A DNA stretch of 64,000 nucleotides from SKPS01 sp964469215 (lineage in GTDB: Bacteria > Bacteroidota > Bacteroidia > Bacteroidales > SKPS01). Of the stretch, positions 54,292-63,023 are shown piece by piece (position 1 is the first letter of the stretch; each line of letters starts with the position of its first letter). The stretch spans positions 62,001 through 126,000 of the forward strand of contig CAYXYB010000005.1 in NCBI GenBank assembly GCA_964469215.1, in the 5' to 3' direction. Position numbers and translations under genes: made by a program. Below the pieces are notes generated by a model. The model was not told the DNA's origin and searched no databases. It worked only from the letters and a program-made list of their open reading frames with translations.

Positions 54292-55227
54292 CTAAGGAAA
54301 CACCTTCCGGTAAGAATGACAATAGGGTTTGTTACCTGTTCTTTCGTAATACCGCTGATGGTAGTTTTCAGCTTTCCAGAACTTTGTAGCCTGTGTGACT
54401 TTTGTAGCCGGCTTATAACCAAGATTCCTGAGCTCATCAATTAACTCCCGAGCTATCTTTTTGTGTTCATCATGAATATAAAACACCTCTGAACGGTACT
54501 GCTCACCAATATCCGGTCCCTGCCTGTTAACCTGCGTGAAGTCGTGTATTTCGAAAAACAGTTTCGCCAGATCCCTGTAAGAGACCTTTTTTGGATCAAA
54601 CACAATCTCAACTGCCTCAGCATGCCCTGTTGTTCCTGTGCATACTTCCTCATAGGTGGGGTTATCCTTGTGACCACCCGTGTAACCTGAGGTAACGGAA
54701 ATTACACCATCTCTTTTCATAAAGAGATGTTCGACGCCCCAGAAACATCCTCCGGCAAAAATTGCAGTATCTGTTGTTACCATTTTATCATCTGCTTTAA
54801 AAATCATTGATGTTGAATTGACGCAATGACGAATGTTTTTTGATGTAAGTTGTTCACCTGTAAACACATGCCCTAGATGGCCGCCACAGGATGCACACAC
54901 TATTTCTGTCCTTTGCCCGTCAGTATCAGGCACTCTCCTGACTGCTCTCTTAATCTCATCATCAAATGCAGGCCATCCGCAGCCCGAATCAAATTTGTCA
55001 TCCGAATCATATAGGGCGGCATCACACCGCCTGCAATGATAGGTACCCTTCTCCTTATTATTAAGATATTCACCCGTGAATGGACGTTCAGTACCTTTTT
55101 TCTCTATAACGTAAGCCTCTTCGGGGGTAAGTTTCCTGTAATTCATATTGCTTTCGGTTGTTTGCGCACATGAATTCATGGTAAAGAGCACACATAACAG
55201 AATTGTCGCTTTTACAATGATGTTCAT
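54292..55227 (-). CDS. msrBA: Bifunctional methionine sulfoxide reductase MsrB-MsrA
   Basis: The 311-residue form (start ATG at 55227) has a lipoprotein-like signal peptide (LLCVLFTMNSC, Cys20), so it is likely envelope-located. Residues 30-155 are MsrB: zinc cysteines in CRRCDAALYDSDD and CASCGGHLGH, SGCGWPAF, and the catalytic Cys in RHCVNSTSM. Residues 160-311 are MsrA: GGCFWGVEHLF with the catalytic Cys, YTGGHKDNPTYEEVCTGTTGHAE and QYRSEVFY. It reduces both sulfoxide epimers of methionine, repairing oxidised proteins. A longer frame from 55314 lacks homology. Confidence 0.95.
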   Translation of the reverse strand: MNIIVKATILLCVLFTMNSCAQTTESNMNYRKLTPEEAYVIEKKGTERPFTGEYLNNKEKGTYHCRRCDAALYDSDDKFDSGCGWPAFDDEIKRAVRRVPDTDGQRTEIVCASCGGHLGHVFTGEQLTSKNIRHCVNSTSMIFKADDKMVTTDTAIFAGGCFWGVEHLFMKRDGVISVTSGYTGGHKDNPTYEEVCTGTTGHAEAVEIVFDPKKVSYRDLAKLFFEIHDFTQVNRQGPDIGEQYRSEVFYIHDEHKKIARELIDELRNLGYKPATKVTQATKFWKAENYHQRYYERTGNKPYCHSYRKVFP

Positions 55228-55247
55228 GGCTTTGCAGTGAGATTTTT

Positions 55248-55255
55248 CAAAGATA
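55248..55255 (-). promoter_or_regulatory. Putative -7 element for msrBA
   Basis: TATCTTTG on the minus strand, 20 bases before the ATG at 55227. No TTTG is found at normal spacing. Confidence 0.4.
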
Positions 55256-55386
55256 AAACAAACCACAGGAGAGAATGTTTGAGGCAAGGCATCATCACTT
55301 ACCCCAAAAAACACTTTTCAGAACCGGAGAACTCTATCAACTATTCGACCTTCACAGATATCATCCCAGATGAATAATATAGTTTT

Positions 55387-56268
55387 TCAGACGGCAGCAC
55401 CAGTGGCAGTGATTTCAGGTGCCACTTTTTTAATGAGTCCCTGCAAAACATTGCCGGGGCCTACCTCTATAAGTTCAACCATACCGTTTGCCAACATGTT
55501 TTTCATTATCTGTGTCCATCTTACCGGTGAAGTGAGCTGTGCAATAAGGTTTTCCTTAATTTTTTCAGGATTGGTATGAGGATATGCATCAACATTTTGG
55601 TAAACAGGGCATACCGGTTGCATGAATGGTGTATGTTTTATCGCTTCGGCGAGTTCAACGCGTGCGGGCTCCATAAGAGGTGAATGGAACGCTCCACCCA
55701 CTTTTAAAGGCAGTGCCCGTTTTGCTCCTGCAGCCTTCAACCTCTCACATGCCAGTTCAATACCTGAAATGGAACCAGATATTACAAGCTGCCCCGGGGA
55801 GTTGTAATTAGCAGGCACTACCACCTCGCCTGTGTCTGTGCATACCTGCTCCACCACGTCATCATCAAGGCCGATAATAGCAGCCATTGTTGAAGGCTCA
55901 GCCTCACATGCTTTCTGCATGGCCATTGCCCTGGCATAAACGAGCTTCAACCCGTCGTCGAACGAGATACCACCGGCAGCCACCAGAGCAGAAAACTCAC
56001 CCAGTGAATGACCCGCAACCATGTCGGGGTTAAAACCATTGCCAAGCATCTTTGCCAGAATTACCGAATGGAGGAATATGGCAGGTTGTGTAACCTTAGT
56101 CTGACGCAACTCTTCGTCGGTTCCTTCAAACATCAGGTCGGTAATGCGATAACCGAGTATCGAATTGGCCCGTTCAAAAAGATCCCTGGCCTCTTCAAAA
56201 CCATCATACAGGTCTTTTCCCATACCTGTAAACTGTGCTCCCTGCCCCGGAAATACATAAGCTTTCAT
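55387..56268 (-). CDS. fabD: Malonyl-CoA:ACP transacylase
   Basis: FabD loads malonyl onto acyl carrier protein for fatty-acid synthesis. At 293 residues the length is normal. The N-terminal PGQGAQFTGMGKDLYD, active-site VAGHSLGEFSALVAAG with the nucleophilic Ser, the Arg in LVYARAMAMQKACE, and GGAFHSPLMEPA with the catalytic His are all visible. No other fab gene is next to it. A -7 promoter element lies upstream at 56310-56317. Confidence 0.97.
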   Translation of the reverse strand: MKAYVFPGQGAQFTGMGKDLYDGFEEARDLFERANSILGYRITDLMFEGTDEELRQTKVTQPAIFLHSVILAKMLGNGFNPDMVAGHSLGEFSALVAAGGISFDDGLKLVYARAMAMQKACEAEPSTMAAIIGLDDDVVEQVCTDTGEVVVPANYNSPGQLVISGSISGIELACERLKAAGAKRALPLKVGGAFHSPLMEPARVELAEAIKHTPFMQPVCPVYQNVDAYPHTNPEKIKENLIAQLTSPVRWTQIMKNMLANGMVELIEVGPGNVLQGLIKKVAPEITATGAAV

Positions 56269-56309
56269 AATTGATTTTCAGATTAATGTTAAGTAACAAT
56301 AAAAGCGGG

Positions 56310-56317
56310 CAAAAATA
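56310..56317 (-). promoter_or_regulatory. Putative -7 element for fabD
   Basis: TATTTTTG on the minus strand, 41 bases before the fabD ATG. No clear -33 box. Confidence 0.4.
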
Positions 56318-56340
56318 GCAAAAAATCAGACAGCCCGTTA

Positions 56341-57396
56341 CTATCTCCCACCATACATCTCATCGTAGTACTGCTGGTAAACCCCGGAGGTGACATTATC
56401 GAGCCACGACTGGTTTTCAAGATACCAGTCAACAGTGAGCTCAAGGCCTTCATTAAACTGCAAAGAGGGAATCCATCCCAACTCCTTCTGAAGCTTGGTC
56501 GAGTCTATGGCATACCTGAGATCATGGCCTGCACGATCCTTTATGTATGTTATAAGCCCGGCAGAGGTACCTGCCGGCCGGCCCAGCTTCCTGTCCATGA
56601 TTTCACACATCAGCCTGATCAGGTCAATATTCTTCCACTCATTATGGCCACCAATATTGTAAGTCTCTCCTATCCTGCCTCTGTGAAAGATGGCGTCTAT
56701 GGCTATTGCATGATCAACAACATACAGCCAGTCACGCACGTTCTCACCCTTTCCGTAAACCGGCAAAGGCTTATTATGTCTTATATTATTGATGAAAAGG
56801 GGTATAAGCTTTTCGGGGAATTGGTTGGGGCCATAGTTATTGGAGCAGTTCGAGATCACAACTGGCAATCCAAAGGTATGGAAATACGCCCTCACCAGGT
56901 GGTCTGAACTTGCCTTCGAAGCCGAATATGGGCTGCGTGGGTCATAGGAGGTCTTCTCTGTGAAAAAGCCGGTATCTCCCAGCGATCCGTAAACCTCATC
57001 AGTCGAAACATGGTAGAAGAGCTTATCCTCAAAATAGCTTCCCCAGAAGTGCCTGGCTGCATTTAAAAGGTTAACGGTTCCTACAATGTTGGTAAAGACA
57101 AACTCATTCGGGCTTGCAATTGACCTGTCAACATGCGACTCGGCGGCAAGATGGATCACAGCATCAAAATTGTGCTCAGCAAACAGCCTGTGCATCTGGT
57201 CACTGTCGTTTATGTCACCTCTGATAAATGCGTAATTTGCCCCCCCCTCAACATCACTCAGGTTAGCCAGATTCCCGGCATAAGTGAGCTTATCGAGGTT
57301 GAAGATCATGTAATCGGGATGGTTCCTTACAAACCGGCGCACAACATGCGACCCGATAAACCCTGCCCCACCCGTAATAAGTACTCTCTTTTTCAT
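56341..57396 (-). CDS. rfbB: dTDP-glucose 4,6-dehydratase
   Basis: RfbB converts dTDP-glucose to dTDP-4-keto-6-deoxyglucose with NAD, an early step to rhamnose and related sugars. The start at the ATG at 57396 gives MKKRVLITGGAGFIGSHVVR with the Rossmann motif. The short-chain dehydrogenase catalytic elements are HVSTDEVYGSLGD and YSASKASSDHLV (Tyr-x-x-x-Lys). The C-terminal part has GENVRDWLYVVDHA and YNIGGHNEWKNIDLI. Length 351 residues is normal. rfbA, rfbC and rfbD are not in the window. galE lies upstream on the same strand across a tandem repeat. Confidence 0.95.
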   Translation of the reverse strand: MKKRVLITGGAGFIGSHVVRRFVRNHPDYMIFNLDKLTYAGNLANLSDVEGGANYAFIRGDINDSDQMHRLFAEHNFDAVIHLAAESHVDRSIASPNEFVFTNIVGTVNLLNAARHFWGSYFEDKLFYHVSTDEVYGSLGDTGFFTEKTSYDPRSPYSASKASSDHLVRAYFHTFGLPVVISNCSNNYGPNQFPEKLIPLFINNIRHNKPLPVYGKGENVRDWLYVVDHAIAIDAIFHRGRIGETYNIGGHNEWKNIDLIRLMCEIMDRKLGRPAGTSAGLITYIKDRAGHDLRYAIDSTKLQKELGWIPSLQFNEGLELTVDWYLENQSWLDNVTSGVYQQYYDEMYGGR

Positions 57397-57428
57397 ATCA
57401 ATACAATTTCTCTGTTCATTATTCATCT

Positions 57429-57491
57429 ATTAATCATTAATCATTAATCATTAACCATTAATCATTATCCATTAATCATTAACCATTAATT
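57429..57491. repeat. Tandem repeat of nine 7-base units at the end of galE
   Basis: Nine consecutive heptamers of the form ATTAATC with variants ATTAACC, ATTATCC and ATTAATT fill 57429-57491 without gap. The right-hand units overlap the last codons and stop of galE. The rest is intergenic before rfbB. Confidence 0.92.
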
Positions 57492-58485
57492 CCCACCTCC
57501 ACGCTGATTCTGCCATCTCATCAACGCCCCTTTCTGCGCGCCATCCAAGCTCCCTGTTTGCAAGAGAGGCATCAGCCCATATTGCAGTTATATCCCCCGG
57601 GCGCCTCGGGGCAAACTGCCATGGAACCTTCACCCCTGTGGCTGACTCGAAGGCATTTATCATCTCCAGTACCGAATAACCTCTGCCGGTGCCGAGATTG
57701 AACACTTCCCATGAAGATGCCTGCTGCTCTGATAACATCCTTTCAACAGCCTTAACATGTGCCAGTGCCAGATCTGTAACATGGATGTAATCCCGTATCG
57801 CAGTTCCGTCGGGAGTTGGGTAATCGTTGCCGAAAACCCTCAGATGATCCCTAAGGCCATTGGCAGTCTGGGTGATATAGGGCATCAGATTGTTGGGTGT
57901 CCCAATTGGCAATTCTCCTATAAGAGCCGATTCATGTGCCCCCACCGGGTTGAAGTAACGGAGTGAAACAGCTCTTAGCCCGGTCACCTCAACGGTGTCT
58001 CTGATTATCTCTTCCGATATCCTTTTTGTATTACCGTATGGAGACATGGCAGGCTGAAGAGGGGCTGTTTCATCAACGGGTAAATTGGTAGCTTCGCCAT
58101 AAACAGTGCAGCTTGACGAGAAGATAAGGTTTCTGATCTGGTGCCTCTCCATGGCATCCAGCAGGTTGATAAGACCTGATATGTTGTTCCTGTAATATCT
58201 CAGAGGCATCTCAACCGACTCCCCTACCGCCTTAAGTGCAGCAAAATGCACCACCGCAGCTATTCCCTCATTACGGCCAAGACATTCATCCAGTGTCTTT
58301 TCATCAAGAATATCAACACATTCGAAAGGCACAGGTTTACCGGTGATCTTTTCTATACGTTCCGATATCCAGCGGTAACTGTTTGAAAGGTTATCGAGAA
58401 TAACAACCTCATAACCGGCCTTAAGCAACTCTGTTGCAGTATGTGACCCGATATAGCCTGTGCCTCCCGTTACCAGTACTTTCAT
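57472..58485 (-). CDS. galE: UDP-glucose 4-epimerase
   Basis: GalE interconverts UDP-glucose and UDP-galactose (or the GlcNAc/GalNAc forms). The ATG at 58485 gives MKVLVTGGTGYIGSHTATEL, the normal N-terminus; a longer frame from 58572 has no homology. The protein (337 residues) has VVHFAALKAVGES, FSSSCTVYGEAT and YGNTKRISEEII (Tyr-x-x-x-Lys), RYFNPVGAHESALIGE, IRDYIHVTDLALAH and FNLGTGRGYSVLEM. Its last codons lie inside the heptamer tandem repeat. Confidence 0.96.
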   Translation of the reverse strand: MKVLVTGGTGYIGSHTATELLKAGYEVVILDNLSNSYRWISERIEKITGKPVPFECVDILDEKTLDECLGRNEGIAAVVHFAALKAVGESVEMPLRYYRNNISGLINLLDAMERHQIRNLIFSSSCTVYGEATNLPVDETAPLQPAMSPYGNTKRISEEIIRDTVEVTGLRAVSLRYFNPVGAHESALIGELPIGTPNNLMPYITQTANGLRDHLRVFGNDYPTPDGTAIRDYIHVTDLALAHVKAVERMLSEQQASSWEVFNLGTGRGYSVLEMINAFESATGVKVPWQFAPRRPGDITAIWADASLANRELGWRAERGVDEMAESAWRWELMVND

Positions 58486-58627
58486 AGCAAGTGTTTTTCT
58501 TTCATCTGCAAAAATGTAGAAAAAAAGGGGAATAACACCATTTTTTTCTTCCTTTTTTTCAATTCCAAACAACTATACTGTTAGTTTCTGTCATAGTGTG
58601 TTAATTGGTTCGTTTTTGCAAATAAAT

Positions 58628-58650
58628 AAGGCCGCCGGGATGGCGGCCTT
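58628..58650 (-). terminator. Terminator of the caspase-SUMF1 gene
   Basis: A perfect 9-base stem AAGGCCGCC (58628-58636) with GGCGGCCTT (58642-58650) and a 5-base loop. On the minus strand it lies 26 bases after the stop at 58677 and is followed by TATTTATTT. GC-rich stem and T-rich tail fit intrinsic termination. Confidence 0.8.
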
Positions 58651-58676
58651 TGGCTATAAGGGATACTTATGAAACA

Positions 58677-60815
58677 TTAAGGTAACAATACAAGCCTGAA
58701 ACCAATATTATGGTTACGGAATGTCTGTTCGAAAATATCACGTGAGGTTACCTGACAAAACTGTTCCATAACGTCGCTGCTTCCACCCATGGCAACTCTT
58801 AAAGGATTATTTATCACAGGTTCATCCGATTGGGTTTGTTGTTTGCCAATGTCAGTTCTTGCAACAGGGTCGAGGCACCACTCCCTGACATTACCACTCA
58901 TATCATACAACCCATAGCCATTGGGTCTTTTAAGACCAACAGCCTGGGTGCCTTTATTGCTGTTACGCCAATACCATGCAACATCGGCAATGGTATCTCC
59001 TCCGGCAAAACGGAAGCTTTCGCCACCACGGGCAGCATACTCCCATTCAGCTTCGGTAGGCAACCGCCACACTCTTCCTGTTTTTTCAGTAAGCCACTCT
59101 GCATAAGCCACAGCATCATTCCAGCTTACATGAACCACCGGGTGGTTGTATGTAACCTGCGACCTGAGGGAGCCTTCGGAACTGTACATCCAGTTGGCCG
59201 TTTCCATTTCAACCGGGGTGTTGTTTCTGAGCACAATACTGCCGAATCCTCCTGAACGCTGATCTGCATCGGTACGATAGCCTGTCTCATCCACAAAAGC
59301 TTTAAATTCAGCAACGGTAACCTCATATTTCATGATGGCAAAGTCTGATAAAACCTTTATTTCCTTATTTGGCAGGTCTTTATCAACCTGCTTTTCGACT
59401 CCTGAACCCACTGCCCCACCCTTTATGCCCCTGACTTCAATATTAATACCCGGAGCCGTCACATTAAAATAGTCGTAAAGAAATGCAACCAACTTACTAA
59501 ACCGAACCCTATTTATCTCATTGGCAATTACTTCAAGTTCATAATGGAAGGTCTGATCACCTCTGAGCTCAACAATATGAGTACCGGGTTTCACATTTCT
59601 TATAAACTCGGTACCATTGACCTTTATGGTTCTGCGCTTAAGTCCGTCAACAAAAATGTCACCAGCTATTTCACTGCTTACCTCAAGATGCCCGACCTGA
59701 ACATCTGCCACATCTTCAACTGTTATCTGCTGTTGGGGAACGGCACTTAGAACAATGGAAGTCTCTTTGGCTCTCGGAACATCCTCAACTGGTTTTGCAG
59801 CTACCCGCTTTTCAGTAACGACTGAAGTGCCCGGCTGAGATTTTTGTGTCTGATTCTGAACAGTTGCCTCTGACACCGCCGGCTCCTGCACAACCCTGAC
59901 TGCCGTCTTTTCGGTTGACCCTGCCTGCCCGGCAAGGGATGCAGAAGGAGCGGGCAGTTTAAACACAAAATCACCCTTGTCGAGGTTGGGATTCCTGATT
60001 TTGGCATACTGCGGATGCTGGGTGTTGTAAGAGTAGTTGACAACACGTGACGATAGGAAATAACCAAGCTCACTGCCGGTAATATATCCGTCCTTGTCGA
60101 AATCGGCCTCGTCAGATGTTAGTGCAATCACAAACTGCTCCCTGAAAATGCTCTCGTCAGGAACCTGCTGATCGGCTGTTCCACTGGTGATAAACTGCCT
60201 GACCGGATTGGCAGTTCTGTAGGTAATGGCCTCACTTACAGGGCTTCGAACATTGAACAACGACCCCGCAAAACAGGCATCAAAAACAAAAAGTGCATGC
60301 TTGGCAAATATCCTCTTCGCATATATCTCTATCTGTGCCATCTCTATCGACTTGGACTGAAAACCAGCTGTGTCACGAACCGGATTGGGAGCATCTACCG
60401 GCACAAAATATCCCAGCTTTTCACTAAAAGGAGTATTGATGGTGTATCCATGTCCTGCAAAGTAAAACAGCAACCTGTTATCCCTGCCCATACCATAATC
60501 TCTTATAAATTCACTTATCACCTTCTCTATCTGCTCCTTGGTGCCATCCTCGTGCACAACAACATTGAACCCGTTAAGCTCCAACACCAACCTGACCTCC
60601 TCTATATCCTTCCTCACACCTTTCAATGCATTCCAACCGTTATCATACCGGTCATAAGAAGATATTCCTATTATAAGCGCATGACTCTGATCGTAAAGCT
60701 TTGTCTCCTTATTTCCTATGGTGACTGAAACCGGTGAAAGACCCCTCTGCTGAGCAGCTAACGTCAGACTAAAAATCACTGAAAAAAGGAATAATAGAAT
60801 CCTGTCTGCAAACAT
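58677..60815 (-). CDS. Exported caspase-fold protein with EF-hand, PEGA-like and SUMF1 domains
   Basis: The 712-residue protein starts at the ATG at 60815 with a signal peptide (MFADRILLFLFSVIFSLTLAAQ). Residues 42-230 are a C14 caspase-like domain with the catalytic pair His122 (FYFAGHGY) and Cys181 (FDACFAGSLF). Residues 238-249 form a perfect EF-hand loop, DFDKDGYITGSE, so the protease may be calcium-controlled. A low-complexity linker (290-365) leads to a PEGA-like beta domain (374-440) and a C-terminal SUMF1/formylglycine-generating-enzyme-like domain (about 488-712; LPTEAEWEYAARGG, GLYDMSGNVREWCLDP). Such SUMF1 domains often have binding rather than oxidase roles. It is divergent from a second caspase gene 114 bases away. 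Substrate and trigger are unknown. Confidence 0.9.
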   Translation of the reverse strand: MFADRILLFLFSVIFSLTLAAQQRGLSPVSVTIGNKETKLYDQSHALIIGISSYDRYDNGWNALKGVRKDIEEVRLVLELNGFNVVVHEDGTKEQIEKVISEFIRDYGMGRDNRLLFYFAGHGYTINTPFSEKLGYFVPVDAPNPVRDTAGFQSKSIEMAQIEIYAKRIFAKHALFVFDACFAGSLFNVRSPVSEAITYRTANPVRQFITSGTADQQVPDESIFREQFVIALTSDEADFDKDGYITGSELGYFLSSRVVNYSYNTQHPQYAKIRNPNLDKGDFVFKLPAPSASLAGQAGSTEKTAVRVVQEPAVSEATVQNQTQKSQPGTSVVTEKRVAAKPVEDVPRAKETSIVLSAVPQQQITVEDVADVQVGHLEVSSEIAGDIFVDGLKRRTIKVNGTEFIRNVKPGTHIVELRGDQTFHYELEVIANEINRVRFSKLVAFLYDYFNVTAPGINIEVRGIKGGAVGSGVEKQVDKDLPNKEIKVLSDFAIMKYEVTVAEFKAFVDETGYRTDADQRSGGFGSIVLRNNTPVEMETANWMYSSEGSLRSQVTYNHPVVHVSWNDAVAYAEWLTEKTGRVWRLPTEAEWEYAARGGESFRFAGGDTIADVAWYWRNSNKGTQAVGLKRPNGYGLYDMSGNVREWCLDPVARTDIGKQQTQSDEPVINNPLRVAMGGSSDVMEQFCQVTSRDIFEQTFRNHNIGFRLVLLP

Positions 60816-60840
60816 TGACTGATAATTCTTTCTGAAAAAA

Positions 60841-60848
60841 CAAAAATA
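60841..60848 (-). promoter_or_regulatory. Putative -7 element for the caspase-SUMF1 gene
   Basis: TATTTTTG on the minus strand, 25 bases before the ATG at 60815. No -33 TTTG is seen at the usual spacing. Confidence 0.4.
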
Positions 60849-60852
60849 ATAC

Positions 60853-60862
60853 ATTTGCAAAT
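60853..60862. repeat. Perfect 10-base palindrome between the divergent caspase genes
   Basis: ATTTGCAAAT is its own reverse complement. It lies between the two back-to-back -7 elements (60841-60848 and 60893-60900) and is a possible shared operator. The region is AT-rich, so chance is not excluded. Confidence 0.4.
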
Positions 60863-60892
60863 AAAATGTTTATTTTAAAAAAAACAAAATCA

Positions 60893-60900
60893 TATTTTTG
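60893..60900 (+). promoter_or_regulatory. Putative -7 element for the metacaspase-like gene
   Basis: TATTTTTG, the same octamer as on the opposite strand upstream of the other caspase gene, 29 bases before the ATG at 60930. Confidence 0.45.
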
Positions 60901-60929
60901 ATTTTCTTATATCCGAACAATTTAAATAT

Positions 60930-63017
60930 ATGCAGGATCTATTTTTTTTAAAAAAAATTCTCATTCTGATATTGACTATGTTGATTGCCAATGCGGCTTA
61001 TTCGTCATTAAGATCCGGCAATAAGAATTTAACAATACAGGATGATCCTGTACGAAGGGCGCTGATTGTTGCCGTATCTGAATACGACACAAAAAATACG
61101 GGCTGGAGCCGCATCAATGCTGACAGGGATGCCGGGATGCTAATTGATGTTCTTCAAAGACAGGGCTTTCATAAGGAGAATATAATACTGCTTCAGGACA
61201 GGCGGGCAACCAGAGTTGGAATCATGGCTGCATTTGATACTCTGATAGGATTAACAGGCAGAGGTGATATTGTATATTTTCACTTCAGCGGTCACGGTCA
61301 ACAAATAACAGATGACGACGGTGATGAGGTCGATGGTTACGACGAAGCGCTGATACCATATGATGCGCCCAGGTATTTCCGCCGAGGTGTCTATGAGGGA
61401 GAAAATCATCTGCGTGACGACAAAGTGGGTGAGTTTCTTGAACGCCTCAGGAAGAGAACCGGCTCGGAAGGTAGTGTGCTTGTAACTCTCGATGCGTGCC
61501 ACAGTGGCACAGCCACCAGAGGATTCGGTGTAGTGAGGGGAAGCAGCCACCCGTTCGGACAGAACGAAGAGGCGATAGCAGGAGCAACAGCAGCAAGAGT
61601 CGAAAGAAAAGTACAGTATTCACCAGGTGATACAGATTTCCTTCTGGCAAAATCCGACACTAACTCTGCTCCCATTATGGTGATCTCAGCTTCGGCAGCT
61701 CATGAGAACAACTATGAAATGATAATGAAAGATGGTACCTCAATGGGTTCTCTTACATGGATATTCTGCAAAAGTCTGGAAAAGATGACCCCCAACAGCT
61801 CAAACCATGCTCTGTTCCACTATGTAAGAGTCACCTTTGGCAGAATCCACCCCTATCAGCAACCCCAGTTCGAAGGTGATGCTGACCACCTGCTATTTAG
61901 CGGAAAGGTTTATTCACTTCCAACACACTTCATCGTTACAGACATAATAAACGACTCAACGGTAAGGGTAAACGGCGGAACCTTGCACGGTCTGAACCCC
62001 GGAACAACCGTTGGCTTCTACCCCCCCGACACCCGTGATCCATTGCGTGCCAGACCATTTACCGAAGGTACTGTCTCATCAGCAGACCATGTTTCAGCCG
62101 TTATCATAACCAACCATCAGATCTCATCCTATCTGTTAGACTTATCGTGGTGCCTCATCACCGGCCGCAATTTCGGGGATGTGATGGTATCTCTCAGTAT
62201 AAACCTTAAAGATACCGGTACAGCAATGGATTTAAAAAACAGCCTTAAAGAATATCAATGGATTGTGCTGACAGACACAATGCCAATGGTTGTACTGGCT
62301 GAAACCGACGACAACAGATTTATACAGCTCTTTTCTGCCGAAGATATTCCTCTGATCAATGATCCGCCGGCTATTAAAACCAATCCCGGTGAGGCATCGG
62401 TAAAAATAGCAGAAAGGTTGTGGATATTTGCCCAGTCGGTTTACCTGCGTCATCTCGAAGCTTCTGAACCATCAGTAAAAACAGAGATCAGTATCATTGC
62501 GGTTAAGGATAACCCGGATAAGGGGATCGGGGATGATAAAGTCACTGTCAGCATGGATACGATTAACAACGACATAGTGTCATTCACCCCGGACGACAGG
62601 TTCACAATCACCATTGCCAACAAAGGCCAGATGCCTTTATATTTCAACCTGTTAGACATACAGCCCGACAACCTTGTGAATGTGATTCTCCCCTCGCCAG
62701 GTTCACCGGGAGTAACAATACAGGATCTTCGCCTTGAACCGGGGGCAAGTTTCCGGTCACAACCCTTCGAAGTGAATCCGCCTTACGGAACAGAGGTGCT
62801 GAAATGCATATCAACATCAACACCTCTTGATCTGACCAGAGCCTTCGTTCCACCATCACGCCGACCACCATCACGTGCGCAGGTATCAAACCCGCTCGAA
62901 AGACTTTTTTCCGACAATCAGAATATAAACACAGGTTTCAGAAGTGGCAACAATCTTCCACAAGGAGCCGCAAATATCGAAACGGTAACCTTTTTAATAC
63001 GGCCTCAAACACAATAA
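60930..63017 (+). CDS. Exported metacaspase-like protein with C-terminal DUF4384-like domain
   Basis: The 695-residue protein has an N-terminal hydrophobic segment (KKILILILTMLIANAAYSS) that is a signal peptide or anchor. Residues 40-330 form a caspase-fold domain with His122 (FHFSGHGQQ) and Cys190 (VTLDACHSGTATRG). The acidic stretch DDDGDEVDGYDEALIPYD after the His loop is typical of metacaspases and related to calcium dependence. A beta-rich middle (330-540) is unassigned. The C-terminal part (about 555-690) resembles DUF4384 (FTITIANKGQMPLYFNLLDI and VNVILPSPGS). Its stop is 6 bases from the CHASE2 gene, so they are co-transcribed. The natural substrate is unknown. Confidence 0.9.
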   Translation: MQDLFFLKKILILILTMLIANAAYSSLRSGNKNLTIQDDPVRRALIVAVSEYDTKNTGWSRINADRDAGMLIDVLQRQGFHKENIILLQDRRATRVGIMAAFDTLIGLTGRGDIVYFHFSGHGQQITDDDGDEVDGYDEALIPYDAPRYFRRGVYEGENHLRDDKVGEFLERLRKRTGSEGSVLVTLDACHSGTATRGFGVVRGSSHPFGQNEEAIAGATAARVERKVQYSPGDTDFLLAKSDTNSAPIMVISASAAHENNYEMIMKDGTSMGSLTWIFCKSLEKMTPNSSNHALFHYVRVTFGRIHPYQQPQFEGDADHLLFSGKVYSLPTHFIVTDIINDSTVRVNGGTLHGLNPGTTVGFYPPDTRDPLRARPFTEGTVSSADHVSAVIITNHQISSYLLDLSWCLITGRNFGDVMVSLSINLKDTGTAMDLKNSLKEYQWIVLTDTMPMVVLAETDDNRFIQLFSAEDIPLINDPPAIKTNPGEASVKIAERLWIFAQSVYLRHLEASEPSVKTEISIIAVKDNPDKGIGDDKVTVSMDTINNDIVSFTPDDRFTITIANKGQMPLYFNLLDIQPDNLVNVILPSPGSPGVTIQDLRLEPGASFRSQPFEVNPPYGTEVLKCISTSTPLDLTRAFVPPSRRPPSRAQVSNPLERLFSDNQNINTGFRSGNNLPQGAANIETVTFLIRPQTQ

Positions 63018-63023
63018 ATCTTC

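Noticed and set aside
57429..57491. CRISPR array
   Set aside because: The 7-base units are contiguous with no spacers and no cas genes are nearby.
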